NCBI RefSeq assembly: GCF_900114205.1
Contig: NZ_FOSH01000002.1
Coordinates: 186,001-250,000 of the forward strand
Direction of reading: 5' to 3'
DNA length: 64,000 nucleotides
Source: Methylophaga sulfidovorans
Lineage (GTDB): Bacteria > Pseudomonadota > Gammaproteobacteria > Nitrosococcales > Methylophagaceae
The position numbers and the translations under genes were made by a program. The stretch's first letter is position 1, and each line of letters opens with the position of its first letter. The notes beneath the pieces were generated by a model that was not told where the DNA came from, ran no database searches, and saw nothing but the letters and a program-made list of their open reading frames with translations. Below are positions 54,278-63,933 of this stretch, piece by piece.

Positions 54278-55471
54278 ATGAATCCAGAACTGGCAAAACT
54301 GCACCCCTATCCTTTCGAGAAGCTGGCACAACTTAAACAAGGCTGTGTACCGCCGGAAGACAAGGCACATATTGCACTGTCGATAGGTGAGCCTAAACAC
54401 CCTACGCCAGGATTTATCACTGAAGCGGTCATCACGCATTTACACGGTTTATCGTCTTACCCCACTACGGCGGGTAGCAATGAACTGCGTCATACCATTG
54501 CGACCTGGCTAGATACCCGGTTTAAACTGGATGGGCATATCAATGCCATGACTCAGGTGCTGCCGGTGAACGGTACGCGTGAAGCCTTATTTGCTTTTGC
54601 TCAGGCAGTGATTGATCGTGATAAAGCGCCATTAGTATTGATGCCAAATCCGTTTTATCAAATCTACGAAGGTGCAGCTATTCTGGCTGGGGCAGAACCG
54701 TATTACATGAATTGCTCTGCCAGTAATGACTTCATTCCAGATTTTGAGGCGATTAGTGAAGGTACCTGGCAACGTTGTCAGCTGCTCTATATCTGCAGCC
54801 CTGGCAATCCAACCGGCGCTGTTATTGATCAAGCCACTTTGACACGTTTAATTGAACTGGCTCACCAATACGATTTTGTGATTGCTGCCGATGAATGTTA
54901 TTCCGAAATTTATCCTGATGAAGCCAATCCACCAGTCGGTTTATTAGAAGCGGCCTATGCGGCTGGTTACACCGATATGAGTCGTTGTGTTGTTTTTCAT
55001 AGTCTGTCAAAACGTTCTAATGCGCCGGGCCTGAGAAGTGGTTTTGTCGCTGGCGATGCAGACATTCTGAAACAATTCCTGCGTTATCGTACTTACCATG
55101 GTTGCTCAATGCCACCTGCTACACAGGCGGCCTCCATCACTGCCTGGAATGATGAAGATCATGTGGTTCATAACCGTGAGCTTTATCTGGAAAAATTCAA
55201 TGCGGTATTAGAGATTTTATCGCCAGTCATGACAGTATCTATGCCGCAAGCCGGTTTCTACCTCTGGGCTGAAACTCCGATTGCGGATACGGCATTTGCC
55301 AGACAATTATTTGAACAAGAAAATGTCACCGTATTACCAGGCACCTATCTGGGCCGTGACACCACCGAAGGTAATCCAGGTTCGAATCGTGTTCGCATGG
55401 CTTTGGTTGCCCCGCTGGAAGAATGTATTGAAGCTGCACATCGCATTCGCAGCCTTATTGAAAACTTATAA
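54278..55471 (+). CDS. dapC: Succinyldiaminopimelate transaminase
   Basis: PLP aminotransferase of 397 residues making N-succinyl-diaminopimelate. The PLP lysine is in FHSLSKRSNAPGLRSGF (about residue 249) and the pyridine-nitrogen Asp is in VIAADECYSEIY. SPGNPTGAVI is the class-I binding stretch. Neighbour dapD acts one step earlier, 23 bases downstream, and dapE one step later, which fixes the assignment. Confidence 0.92.
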   Translation: MNPELAKLHPYPFEKLAQLKQGCVPPEDKAHIALSIGEPKHPTPGFITEAVITHLHGLSSYPTTAGSNELRHTIATWLDTRFKLDGHINAMTQVLPVNGTREALFAFAQAVIDRDKAPLVLMPNPFYQIYEGAAILAGAEPYYMNCSASNDFIPDFEAISEGTWQRCQLLYICSPGNPTGAVIDQATLTRLIELAHQYDFVIAADECYSEIYPDEANPPVGLLEAAYAAGYTDMSRCVVFHSLSKRSNAPGLRSGFVAGDADILKQFLRYRTYHGCSMPPATQAASITAWNDEDHVVHNRELYLEKFNAVLEILSPVMTVSMPQAGFYLWAETPIADTAFARQLFEQENVTVLPGTYLGRDTTEGNPGSNRVRMALVAPLEECIEAAHRIRSLIENL

Positions 55472-55494
55472 TTAAATCAATGGAGTAGACACCA

Positions 55495-56316
55495 ATGAGT
55501 GATATTCAACAAATTATTGAAGAGGCGTTTGAGCGCCGCGCTGATATTAATCCTGCCAATGCTGACAGTGATGTCAGAAATGCGGTCAATGAAGCACTAG
55601 CTATGCTGGATAACGGTTCAGCCCGTGTTGCTGAAAAGCAAAATGGCGACTGGGTTGTTAATCAATGGCTGAAAAAAGCCGTTTTATTATCATTCCGTTT
55701 GAATGACAACAAAATCATGCCTGGCGCGGAAACTAACTATTTCGACAAGGTTGATCCTAAATTTGCCAGCTTTAACGAAGCTGACTTTAATAAAGCCGGT
55801 GTTCGTGTTGTACCACCAGCTGCCGTTCGTCGTGGTTCATACATCGCACCCGGCGTTGTATTGATGCCTTCTTATGTCAATATCGGTGCTTATGTTGATT
55901 CAGGCACCATGGTTGATACTTGGGCGACTGTAGGTAGCTGCGCTCAAATCGGTAAAAACGTTCACCTTTCTGGTGGTGTTGGTATTGGTGGTGTATTAGA
56001 ACCATTACAAGCTGGCCCAACAATCATTGAAGATAACTGCTTTATTGGTGCGCGTTCTGAAGTTGTTGAAGGTGTTGTTGTTGAAGAAGGCTCTGTTATC
56101 TCAATGGGTGTTTACATTGGTCAAAGCACAAAAATCTTCAATCGCCTGACCGGTGAAATTACTTATGGCCGCATCCCAGCAGGTTCTGTTGTGGTTTCAG
56201 GTAACTTACCGTCTAAAGATGGTTCATACAGCTTGTACTGCGCGGTCATCGTCAAACAAGTTGACGAAAAAACACGCGGCAAAGTCGGTATCAACGAATT
56301 ATTACGTGATATCTAA
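55495..56316 (+). CDS. dapD: Tetrahydrodipicolinate N-succinyltransferase
   Basis: Left-handed beta-helix acyltransferase of 273 residues. The hexapeptide-repeat region runs about 105-235 ([21 protein letters not shown]..., shown in part), with family motifs [18 protein letters not shown] and [15 protein letters not shown]. It commits tetrahydrodipicolinate to the succinylase branch of lysine and murein-DAP synthesis. A strong terminator follows, so the next genes may have their own promoter. Confidence 0.95.
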   Translation: MSDIQQIIEEAFERRADINPANADSDVRNAVNEALAMLDNGSARVAEKQNGDWVVNQWLKKAVLLSFRLNDNKIMPGAETNYFDKVDPKFASFNEADFNKAGVRVVPPAAVRRGSYIAPGVVLMPSYVNIGAYVDSGTMVDTWATVGSCAQIGKNVHLSGGVGIGGVLEPLQAGPTIIEDNCFIGARSEVVEGVVVEEGSVISMGVYIGQSTKIFNRLTGEITYGRIPAGSVVVSGNLPSKDGSYSLYCAVIVKQVDEKTRGKVGINELLRDI

Positions 56317-56339
56317 TATCTGAATAGATAAGTAAAATT

Positions 56340-56376
56340 AAGGGGATGGGTATATTGTTTACTCATCCCCTTTTCT
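56340..56376 (+). terminator. Intrinsic terminator after dapD
   Basis: A 9-bp stem (AAGGGGATG with CATCCCCTT, extended by weaker pairs) is followed by TTTTCTTT. It lies 24 bases after the dapD stop. Confidence 0.85.
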
Positions 56377-56404
56377 TTACAGCTTGATAACAATGTGACG
56401 AACT

Positions 56405-56743
56405 ATGATTCTCTACGGTATTAAAAACTGCGATACAGTAAAAAAAGCCAAGCGGTGGCTTGATGCACATTCAATTGACTATCAGTTTCATGATTTTCGC
56501 CAGCAAGGCCTTGAAGAAAAGACAATCAGAGAATGGCTTCAATCCGTTGACTGGGAGACTTTATTGAACAAACGAGGAACCACCTGGCGCAAGCTGGATG
56601 ATCCACGTAAAGAGCATTTGGACGAAGACACAGCGGTTGAACTAATGCTGGAAAACCCTACTCTGATTAAGCGACCTGTTGCGGTGAGCAACTCAACAAC
56701 CATAGTAGGATTTAATAAAGATGTTTACCAAAAATTTAATTAA
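56405..56743 (+). CDS. ArsC/Spx-family (YffB-like) protein
   Basis: Thioredoxin-fold protein of 112 residues. Cys9 in YGIKNCDTVKKA is the only active-site cysteine, and KRGTTWRKLDD and IKRPVAV match YffB-like members rather than true arsenate reductases. Genes of this type often sit between dapD and dapE, as here. The function is unknown. Its end overlaps the next gene by 23 bases. Confidence 0.87.
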   Translation: MILYGIKNCDTVKKAKRWLDAHSIDYQFHDFRQQGLEEKTIREWLQSVDWETLLNKRGTTWRKLDDPRKEHLDEDTAVELMLENPTLIKRPVAVSNSTTIVGFNKDVYQKFN

Positions 56744-57233
56744 CTTTGGTTTTCCAGATAGGGTTCTGGCACTTTTATTGTTATTCGCCCCAATTGCTGG
56801 CTTTGCTGATGAAACAAAGCATGAAGATAGTTACTTTGATCATTATTATCTTCAAGGCGGTACCTATATGCATTACACCGATAGTGATGACTATACCGGC
56901 ACAAAAATATTTACTTCGCTGGAAGGCGTTAAGTCAAATGACTGGTTGTATGGTCTAGCCTTATTTGATAACTCTTTTGGCCAGTTTTCCCAGTATATCT
57001 ATACCGGTAAGAGCTGGAATTACCATGGTAAATTTGAAGGATTCCACACCAAGCTAACCGCGGGCTTTATCCATGGTTATCGAGGTGATTATAAGGATAA
57101 AATCCCACTCAATCACTTCGGTATCGGGCCAGCGATAATCCCTGGCATCGGTTATGATAATGGCAAATTTGGTGCCGATGTCATTATGTTAGGTGGCGCA
57201 GGATTATTATTTACTGTCGGCACACATTTATAA
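56721..57233 (+). CDS. Probable outer-membrane beta-barrel protein
   Basis: Exported protein of 170 residues. A signal peptide (about 1-29, ending PIAGFAD) is followed by alternating beta strands with YYLQGGTYMHYT near the start and terminal GGAGLLFTVGTHL. Pattern KLTAGFIHGYRGDYKDKIP and GPAIIPGIGY resemble small proteobacterial barrels (PagP-size) of unknown role; I cannot show enzymatic residues. It starts inside the preceding gene, so translation may be coupled. Confidence 0.72.
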   Translation: MFTKNLINFGFPDRVLALLLLFAPIAGFADETKHEDSYFDHYYLQGGTYMHYTDSDDYTGTKIFTSLEGVKSNDWLYGLALFDNSFGQFSQYIYTGKSWNYHGKFEGFHTKLTAGFIHGYRGDYKDKIPLNHFGIGPAIIPGIGYDNGKFGADVIMLGGAGLLFTVGTHL

Positions 57234-58385
<1,152 letters not shown>

Positions 58386-58395
58386 GCAAGTTCTC

Positions 58396-58686
58396 TTGTA
58401 TCCAAGACAATACAAACGGCACTATCTATATGTGTTAGCAGCCATTGTGCTGCTATTGCAGTCGTTTGCTATCTGGCATGATGCCGAACATCCTTTCCAT
58501 AAAGCTGAAGCGCAATGTGAGCGCCTCAATGCCATTGGTCATTTCCCACTTGCCGATGTTGCTGCCGATGTCAGTATTTATCTGCAACAGGCCGTTATTA
58601 GTCTCGAAGTAGACTCTCTTGTAACCACTCTGCCATTCGCGCAGCGTCAATCCTATCTAATCCGCGCCCCACCCGCTTTTTCATAA
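58396..58686 (+). CDS. Small exported His-rich protein (DUF2946-like)
   Basis: Protein of 96 residues starting at TTG (58396), ten bases after dapE. A membrane/signal segment (about 9-25) precedes HDAEHPFHKAEAQCERLNAIGHFP, a His/Cys cluster like that of DUF2946 proteins found with metal transporters. The ribosome site is weak, so a downstream GTG start cannot be excluded. Its location directly ahead of the zinc-uptake-like genes suggests a metal role, but the distance to dapE also allows co-transcription with it. Confidence 0.58.
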   Translation: MYPRQYKRHYLYVLAAIVLLLQSFAIWHDAEHPFHKAEAQCERLNAIGHFPLADVAADVSIYLQQAVISLEVDSLVTTLPFAQRQSYLIRAPPAFS

Positions 58687-58716
58687 CCTCTCCTACCCTC
58701 TTTATTTTTAATCACA

Positions 58717-58746
58717 CTACAGATCCGTTTAACGTTTGATCTGTAG
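58717..58746. promoter_or_regulatory. Palindrome in the promoter region of the zinc-type module
   Basis: A perfect 9-bp inverted repeat (CTACAGATC and GATCTGTAG, 12-base spacer) lies 28 bases upstream of the barrel gene. The spacer itself contains CGTTTAACG, a smaller palindrome. This could be the operator of a metal-sensing repressor. It does not match the enterobacterial Zur-box I know. Confidence 0.45.
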
Positions 58747-58774
58747 CTATAGCTTATGGCTATGAGGAAAGTTT

Positions 58775-60148
58775 ATGAAAAGCAAAAAACTGCTTGTGCT
58801 GCTGATGACAGCTGCACTGAGCCCGGTATCACCTGCGTTCGCCGGCGATATTGATGATCTGAAACAAGAAATTGCAAAAATGCGTGCCGATTATGAGCAG
58901 CGTATTCAACAACTTGAACAACGTTTGTCTGATGCAGAAGCAACTACGCAGGCTGTAGCTGATGAAGTAGCAACAGCACCAGAAGCACCGGCGCCGGTTG
59001 CCTCAGCAAATAGTAGCAATACCTTTAACCCAGCCATCAGCATGGTGTTAAATGGCTCCTTTAATCAATATCAGAACCATGCTGATGATTACACGATTGA
59101 TGGCTTTAATGTTCAAGGCGAGGGTGGCCTGGATTCAGAAGGTTTTTCTTTAGGTGAAAGTGAATTAACGGTCAGCTCGAATATCGATCAACTGTTTTAT
59201 GGTCAGGCAACCTTAGCGGTTCACGATCATGACGATGAAACAGAACTGGAAGTGGAAGAAGCCTTTATCGAAACCCTAGGTTTAGGTAATGGCTTAACTG
59301 TTCGTGCCGGTCGTTATTATGCCCCTATTGGTTATTTGAATGAGCGTCATTCTCATGCCTGGAATTTTGCTGATGCGCCATTAATTTATCGTGGCCTGTT
59401 TGGTAATCAGCTTTCTACTGATGGGGTAAAACTCTCCTATCTATTACCAACTGATTACATGTTCGAAGTAGGTACCAGTGTTGGTAATGGTGACAGCTAT
59501 CCTGGCAGTGGCGATCATAGTGGCATCGGTGACTGGCTGGTCTACGCTAAAACCGGTGGTGATATTGGTATAGAAAGCAGCTGGCAAGCCGGTATTTCTC
59601 ATTGGCGCTCAAGTCCTGATGATCGTTCTTATAACGGTGGTCATGGCCACAGTCATGGTGATGAAGAAGAAAGCTCAGCCGTATTTAATGGCGATACTGA
59701 TATTACCAATCTGTCTCTGGTTTATAAATGGGCACCGAACGGTAACTTCCGTCAGGAAAATCTAACCTTGATCAGTGAATTTATGTACCTGCATGACGAT
59801 GGCAACATCCGCCACGGCACTGATGAATTTGCTAACTACGATGGCAAACAATACGGCGGTTATCTGGAAGGTATTTATCAATTCAATCCACAATGGCGTT
59901 CAGGTGTCCGTTATGACTGGTTAGGCAGCAAACACCATGCATCGGACGATGAATTGCTGGCAGATGCTGGTCTTGAAGGTGGCAGAAGCCATCCACAACG
60001 TACCAGTGCCATGGTGGAATACTTACCGAGTGAGTTCAGCCGTATTCGCGCGCAGATTAATCATGATCAATCCTATAGCGATGATGATTGGCAAATGATT
60101 CTGCAATACACCGTTAGCCTTGGCGCTCATGGCGCGCACCAATACTAG
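58775..60148 (+). CDS. Outer-membrane porin-like protein with His-rich loop
   Basis: Exported protein of 457 residues. A signal peptide (about 1-23) is followed by a coiled-coil (about 25-65) and a long beta-barrel-like domain. A His/Glu-rich loop, GGHGHSHGDEEE, lies at about residues 286-297, with more His/Asp-rich patches (HDHDDETE). These resemble metal-binding loops. A zinc-type binding protein and permease follow immediately (9 bases), suggesting an outer-membrane entry route for a metal. I could not assign it to a named porin family. Confidence 0.8.
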   Translation: MKSKKLLVLLMTAALSPVSPAFAGDIDDLKQEIAKMRADYEQRIQQLEQRLSDAEATTQAVADEVATAPEAPAPVASANSSNTFNPAISMVLNGSFNQYQNHADDYTIDGFNVQGEGGLDSEGFSLGESELTVSSNIDQLFYGQATLAVHDHDDETELEVEEAFIETLGLGNGLTVRAGRYYAPIGYLNERHSHAWNFADAPLIYRGLFGNQLSTDGVKLSYLLPTDYMFEVGTSVGNGDSYPGSGDHSGIGDWLVYAKTGGDIGIESSWQAGISHWRSSPDDRSYNGGHGHSHGDEEESSAVFNGDTDITNLSLVYKWAPNGNFRQENLTLISEFMYLHDDGNIRHGTDEFANYDGKQYGGYLEGIYQFNPQWRSGVRYDWLGSKHHASDDELLADAGLEGGRSHPQRTSAMVEYLPSEFSRIRAQINHDQSYSDDDWQMILQYTVSLGAHGAHQY

Positions 60149-60157
60149 GAGCTCATA

Positions 60158-61051
60158 ATGAAAAAACTTATTTTCACTGTTTTATTTTTATTGAGCTCAC
60201 CAGCCTGGGCTCAACTGTCTGTGTTCGCTTGTGAACCGGAGTGGGCATCATTAACTGAAGAGTTAGGTGGTGATGATGTTTCGGTGTTTAGTGCGACCAG
60301 TGGTTTACAGGACCCGCACTATATTCAAGCACGTCCGAGTCTGATTGCTAAAGCTCGCCAAACCGATTTATTGGTTTGTACAGGTGCCGAGTTAGAAGTG
60401 GGTTGGTTGCCATTACTTCAGCGTAAAGCAGGTAACCCCAATATTCAGATTGGTGCTGAGGGCTATTTCATGGCGGCAGATTATGTGCGTTTACTGGAAA
60501 AACCTGTCACTGTCGATCGGAGTCAGGGCCATGTTCATGCAGCAGGTAACCCACATATTCAAACCAGTCCGGTGAATATTTTTAAGGTAGCGCAAGCGCT
60601 GACTGAAAGACTAAAACAACGTGATCCTGAACATGCCAGCAACTATGAAAAACGCTGGCAGGATTTTCAGCAGCGCTGGCAAACAGCTATGAAACAATGG
60701 CAAGAGAAAGCAGCGCCTTTGAAAGGTGTGCCGATTGTTGTCCAACATAAAAACTGGATTTACCTGACCAAATGGTTAGGCCTGAACGAAGTGGCTGTGC
60801 TGGAAGCGAAACCTGCCGTACCGCCCACTGTAAAACAGTTGCAATCAGTAGTTGAGAAGCTGAAACAAACACCGGCAAAAATGGTGATTCTGGCAGCCTA
60901 TCAATCACCAAGAGCCACAGATTGGTTGGTGGATAAAACAGGCATCAAAAAAGTGGTACTGCCATTCACCGTTGGTGGTGATAAAAACAGTAATAACTTG
61001 TTTGAGCTTTATGACGACACCATCAACTTATTATTGGATGGCGCTAAATGA
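60158..61051 (+). CDS. Zinc/manganese-type ABC substrate-binding protein (ZnuA-like)
   Basis: Periplasmic cluster A-I protein of 297 residues. A signal peptide covers about 1-18. Candidate metal ligands are His in QDPHYIQARP (about residue 54), His in HAAGNPHIQTSP, and His in VVQHKNWIYLTKW, with an aspartate/glutamine region near the C-terminus (AAYQSPRATDW). The long acidic/His-rich loop of classical ZnuA is short here (GHVHAAGNPH). Its ATG lies nine bases after the barrel gene and it overlaps the permease start. Confidence 0.85.
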   Translation: MKKLIFTVLFLLSSPAWAQLSVFACEPEWASLTEELGGDDVSVFSATSGLQDPHYIQARPSLIAKARQTDLLVCTGAELEVGWLPLLQRKAGNPNIQIGAEGYFMAADYVRLLEKPVTVDRSQGHVHAAGNPHIQTSPVNIFKVAQALTERLKQRDPEHASNYEKRWQDFQQRWQTAMKQWQEKAAPLKGVPIVVQHKNWIYLTKWLGLNEVAVLEAKPAVPPTVKQLQSVVEKLKQTPAKMVILAAYQSPRATDWLVDKTGIKKVVLPFTVGGDKNSNNLFELYDDTINLLLDGAK

Positions 61052-61812
61052 ACCTGATCAATCTTGATTGGTCGCTAATATTGCCTGCCCTCGTGGCAGG
61101 CATGTTAGTTCTGACAACACATGTTCCTCTGGGTCAGGAAGTACTCAAGAGAGGCATTATTTTTATTGATCTTGCCATTGCTCAAATGGCTGCACTTGGG
61201 GTGATGGCCGCCACTATTTTTATTGGTGATATGCATGGTCCCTGGTTACAAGTCAGTGCAGCAGCCAGTGCACTCTCCGCCTCTGTTTTAGTGCTGTGGT
61301 TAGAGAAACGTTATCCGCATATTGTCGAAGCCTTAATCGGCTTATTATTTATATTGGCCGCCAGCGGTGGGATTTTACTGGTCAGCCATGCGCCACATAG
61401 TGATGAATTACTCCATGATTTATTAGTGGGGCAGATTTTATGGGTGACTCCCTCTCACCTGTTATGGGTCGCAGCACTTTACGCTGCCTTATTAATTGTA
61501 TGGTTTACCATGCAATCACAACGTAGCTGGCTTTTTTATATTGTATTTTCACTCACTGTCACAGCCTCTGTGCAATTAGTGGGTGTATATCTGGTCTTTG
61601 CCAGTTTAATCTTGCCCGCCCTTGCTAGCCGTGGATTTGAGAAAACTCGTCATAAGCTATTGCTTGGTTATGGTATTGGTTTTCTGGGTTATTTTTTCGG
61701 CCTGATTTTAGCGTTATTAATTGATGTGCCAATGGGTGCCATGACAGTTTGGACGTTATTTGTTCTGGTGGTATTAAGTCGCCTTATGATGCAGTGGCTA
61801 AAGAGGCGATAA
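61048..61812 (+). CDS. Metal ABC transporter permease (ZnuB-like)
   Basis: Permease of 254 residues, ABC-3 family, with about seven to eight hydrophobic segments. LKRGIIFIDLAIAQMAALGVMAA is the family stretch shown in part, and GVYLVFASLILPALASRG matches the later ZnuB motif. It overlaps the binding-protein stop by four bases. No ATPase gene follows: the next gene is a small unrelated membrane protein, and no metal-type ABC ATPase occurs anywhere in the window except the BtuD-type one at 7.3 kb. Confidence 0.84.
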   Translation: MNLINLDWSLILPALVAGMLVLTTHVPLGQEVLKRGIIFIDLAIAQMAALGVMAATIFIGDMHGPWLQVSAAASALSASVLVLWLEKRYPHIVEALIGLLFILAASGGILLVSHAPHSDELLHDLLVGQILWVTPSHLLWVAALYAALLIVWFTMQSQRSWLFYIVFSLTVTASVQLVGVYLVFASLILPALASRGFEKTRHKLLLGYGIGFLGYFFGLILALLIDVPMGAMTVWTLFVLVVLSRLMMQWLKRR

Positions 61813-61852
61813 GTTTGGTAGATTGTTTGAAAACATCAATCAGGAAAACAGC

Positions 61853-62197
61853 ATGAGCGAATCAACACAAGCCAGCCAGAATACCGCCAAACTCGTGTAC
61901 TTATTATTTATTGCCAATATTATTATTCAGTTTTTAGGTTTTGTAGCAGTGGTCATTGCCTACATAAATAAAGACGATGCCGCCGCTTGGTTACAATCTC
62001 ACTACCAGTTTCAAATTAGAACATTCTGGATAGGTTTCCTGTATTTATTTATCGGCGTGTTATTCGCGTTCTTTTTAGTCGGCTATTTCATTTTAGTGTT
62101 CTGGGTTATCTGGGTTGTCATTCGCTGTGTCAAAGGTATGAAATATCTGGATCAGCAACAGCCACACCCTAATCCAAACAGCTGGCTGTTTGGCTAA
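61853..62197 (+). CDS. Small membrane protein (DUF4870-like)
   Basis: Protein of 114 residues with three membrane segments (about 15-40, 60-85, 83-100). The late KGMKYLDQQQPHPNPNSWLFG resembles DUF4870-type tails. I start at ATG 61853, preceded by CAGGAAAACAG; the in-frame ATG at 61823 is less likely. The function is unknown. A convergent terminator follows. Confidence 0.72.
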   Translation: MSESTQASQNTAKLVYLLFIANIIIQFLGFVAVVIAYINKDDAAAWLQSHYQFQIRTFWIGFLYLFIGVLFAFFLVGYFILVFWVIWVVIRCVKGMKYLDQQQPHPNPNSWLFG

Positions 62198-62204
62198 AAA
62201 TGAC

Positions 62205-62227
62205 AAGACCGGATAAACCGGTCTTTT
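62205..62227. terminator. Bidirectional terminator between convergent genes
   Basis: An 8-bp perfect stem (AAGACCGG with CCGGTCTT, loop ATAAA) is followed by TT and A/T-rich sequence. It lies between the DUF4870-like and SDR genes. Confidence 0.75.
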
Positions 62228-62232
62228 AAATA

Positions 62233-62991
62233 TTACTGACGATAAAATGCCATCGGCCCATTCGCTTCATGGGTCGGCATGACTTCAATGGTGGTCACAT
62301 TGACATGTTCCGGCGTATTGACCAACCACCAGACTGTATTAGCAATATCTTCGGCATCTAATGCTCTAGTACCTTCATAGACTTTATCTGCACGAGCCTC
62401 ATCGGCTTTAAAACGTACTTTTGAAAATTCGGTTTCGGCATTGCCAGGTTCAACATTAGTCACGCGTACATTGGTACCTAATAAATCGGCCCGTGTCGCC
62501 AGTGAAAACTGCCTGACAAAAGCTTTGGTACCACAATAGACATTGCCCCCAGGGTATGGCCAATTTCCGGCTACAGAACCAATATTAATGATGTAGCCTG
62601 ATTTACGTTCAGTCATCATCGGTAAGATGGTGCGCGTACAGTACAATAAGCCTTTGATATTGGTATCGACCATTTTTTCCCAATCATCCAAATTGGTTTC
62701 CTGGGCAGGCTCTAAACCTAATGCCAAGCCGGCATTATTCAGTAAAACATCAATTTTCTTATAAGGTTCAGCAAGACCATTGATAGCAGATTCAACCGCT
62801 TTTCTGTCTGTGACATCAAAGCAACAGGTGGCTACTTTATCTTTGCCACCCAGTTCCTGCTGTAAATCATCTAGTCGTTGCTGGCGTCGTCCCGTCAGGA
62901 TTAATTGCCAGCCATTGTTTGCAAACAATCTGGCACAAGCTTCCCCAAAACCTGAGGTCGCTCCGGTAATCATGATGGTTTTATTCGACAT
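62233..62991 (-). CDS. Short-chain dehydrogenase (YdfG-like)
   Basis: Oxidoreductase of 252 residues. The cofactor loop TGATSGFGEACARLF and the arginine pair after beta-2 (TGRRQQRL) suggest NADP(H). NNAGLALG, the catalytic Ser in NIGSVAG and YCGTKAF (YxxxK) follow. The C-terminal VEPGNAETEF is typical of the YdfG 3-hydroxy acid dehydrogenase subgroup. Intact; upstream of purU on the other side it is preceded by GAAGGAGT. Confidence 0.86.
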   Translation of the reverse strand: MSNKTIMITGATSGFGEACARLFANNGWQLILTGRRQQRLDDLQQELGGKDKVATCCFDVTDRKAVESAINGLAEPYKKIDVLLNNAGLALGLEPAQETNLDDWEKMVDTNIKGLLYCTRTILPMMTERKSGYIINIGSVAGNWPYPGGNVYCGTKAFVRQFSLATRADLLGTNVRVTNVEPGNAETEFSKVRFKADEARADKVYEGTRALDAEDIANTVWWLVNTPEHVNVTTIEVMPTHEANGPMAFYRQ

Positions 62992-63016
62992 GCATTCGAC
63001 TCCTTCTTTAGATTAA

Positions 63017-63874
63017 TCAGGCACCTTCAGAAAACACAATGGTGCGGCGACCATTGATAATAATGCGATGCTCAATATGTGCTTTTACCGCTCTCGCCAG
63101 CACAATACGTTCGATATCTTTACCCATCATCACCAGGTCTTGCGGGCTATTATCGTGCTGAACATGTTGTATATCCTGTGCGATAATCGGCCCCTCATCT
63201 AACTCGGCAGTCGCATAATGCGCTGTGGCACCAATAATCTTAACGCCTCGCTCATAAGCCTGATGATAAGGCTTAGCTCCCTGGAAGGCAGGTAAAAAGC
63301 CGTGATGAATATTAATAATCCGTCCAGAAAACTCGGTGACAAATTCCTCAGACAGAATTTGCATGTAACGCGCCATCACAATCAGATCAATATCAAACTC
63401 TGCCAGCAGACGTTTTATTTCAGCTTCCTGTGCTTGTTTGGTCTCAGCCGTAATCGGTAAATGATAAAACGGTTTATCAAACTGACGGGACATACCCTCT
63501 AAATCACGATGATTACCAATGATAAGAGGGATATCACATTTCAGCTCACCTTCTAATTCTCTGAGTAGTAAGTCATACGGACAATGTGAAGCGCGAGTCA
63601 CCAGTAAAGCAACTCGATAAGGCCGTTCACTGTAACGAACAGACCAGTTCAACGCCATACTTGCGGCAAACTCACTAAACTCTGCTTCAAGCTGTTGATG
63701 GTCATAACTACCATCATCTTCCAGCTTAATACGCATAAAATACTGGCCGACTTCGGTGTCGGTATACTGCTGACAATGCAAAATATTAAACTGTCTTTGA
63801 GCAAAAAAGCTGGTGATACCTGCCACTAAGCCTTTTTGATCTTTGCACTGGATCAGGAAAACAATGGCGCTCAT
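63017..63874 (-). CDS. purU: Formyltetrahydrofolate deformylase
   Basis: Protein of 285 residues releasing formate from 10-formyltetrahydrofolate. An N-terminal ACT domain (FLIQCKDQKGLVAGITSFFA, about 5-85) precedes the formyltransferase-fold catalytic domain with NIHHGFLPAFQGAKPYHQA and GATAHYATAELDEGPII (His and Asp of the active site). It regenerates tetrahydrofolate and supplies formate for purine synthesis or oxidation. It is upstream of the SDR on the minus strand (25-base gap). Confidence 0.94.
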   Translation of the reverse strand: MSAIVFLIQCKDQKGLVAGITSFFAQRQFNILHCQQYTDTEVGQYFMRIKLEDDGSYDHQQLEAEFSEFAASMALNWSVRYSERPYRVALLVTRASHCPYDLLLRELEGELKCDIPLIIGNHRDLEGMSRQFDKPFYHLPITAETKQAQEAEIKRLLAEFDIDLIVMARYMQILSEEFVTEFSGRIINIHHGFLPAFQGAKPYHQAYERGVKIIGATAHYATAELDEGPIIAQDIQHVQHDNSPQDLVMMGKDIERIVLARAVKAHIEHRIIINGRRTIVFSEGA

Positions 63875-63933
63875 GAGGGTTTCCTAAGAAATAATACGGA
63901 AAAAAAGCTAAATCCTAGCACTGTCACAAGGCT

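Noticed and set aside
58396-58686. Treating the small His-rich gene as certain part of the zinc module
   Set aside because: It is ten bases after dapE and 88 bases before the barrel gene, with a palindrome between, so membership is possible but unproven.
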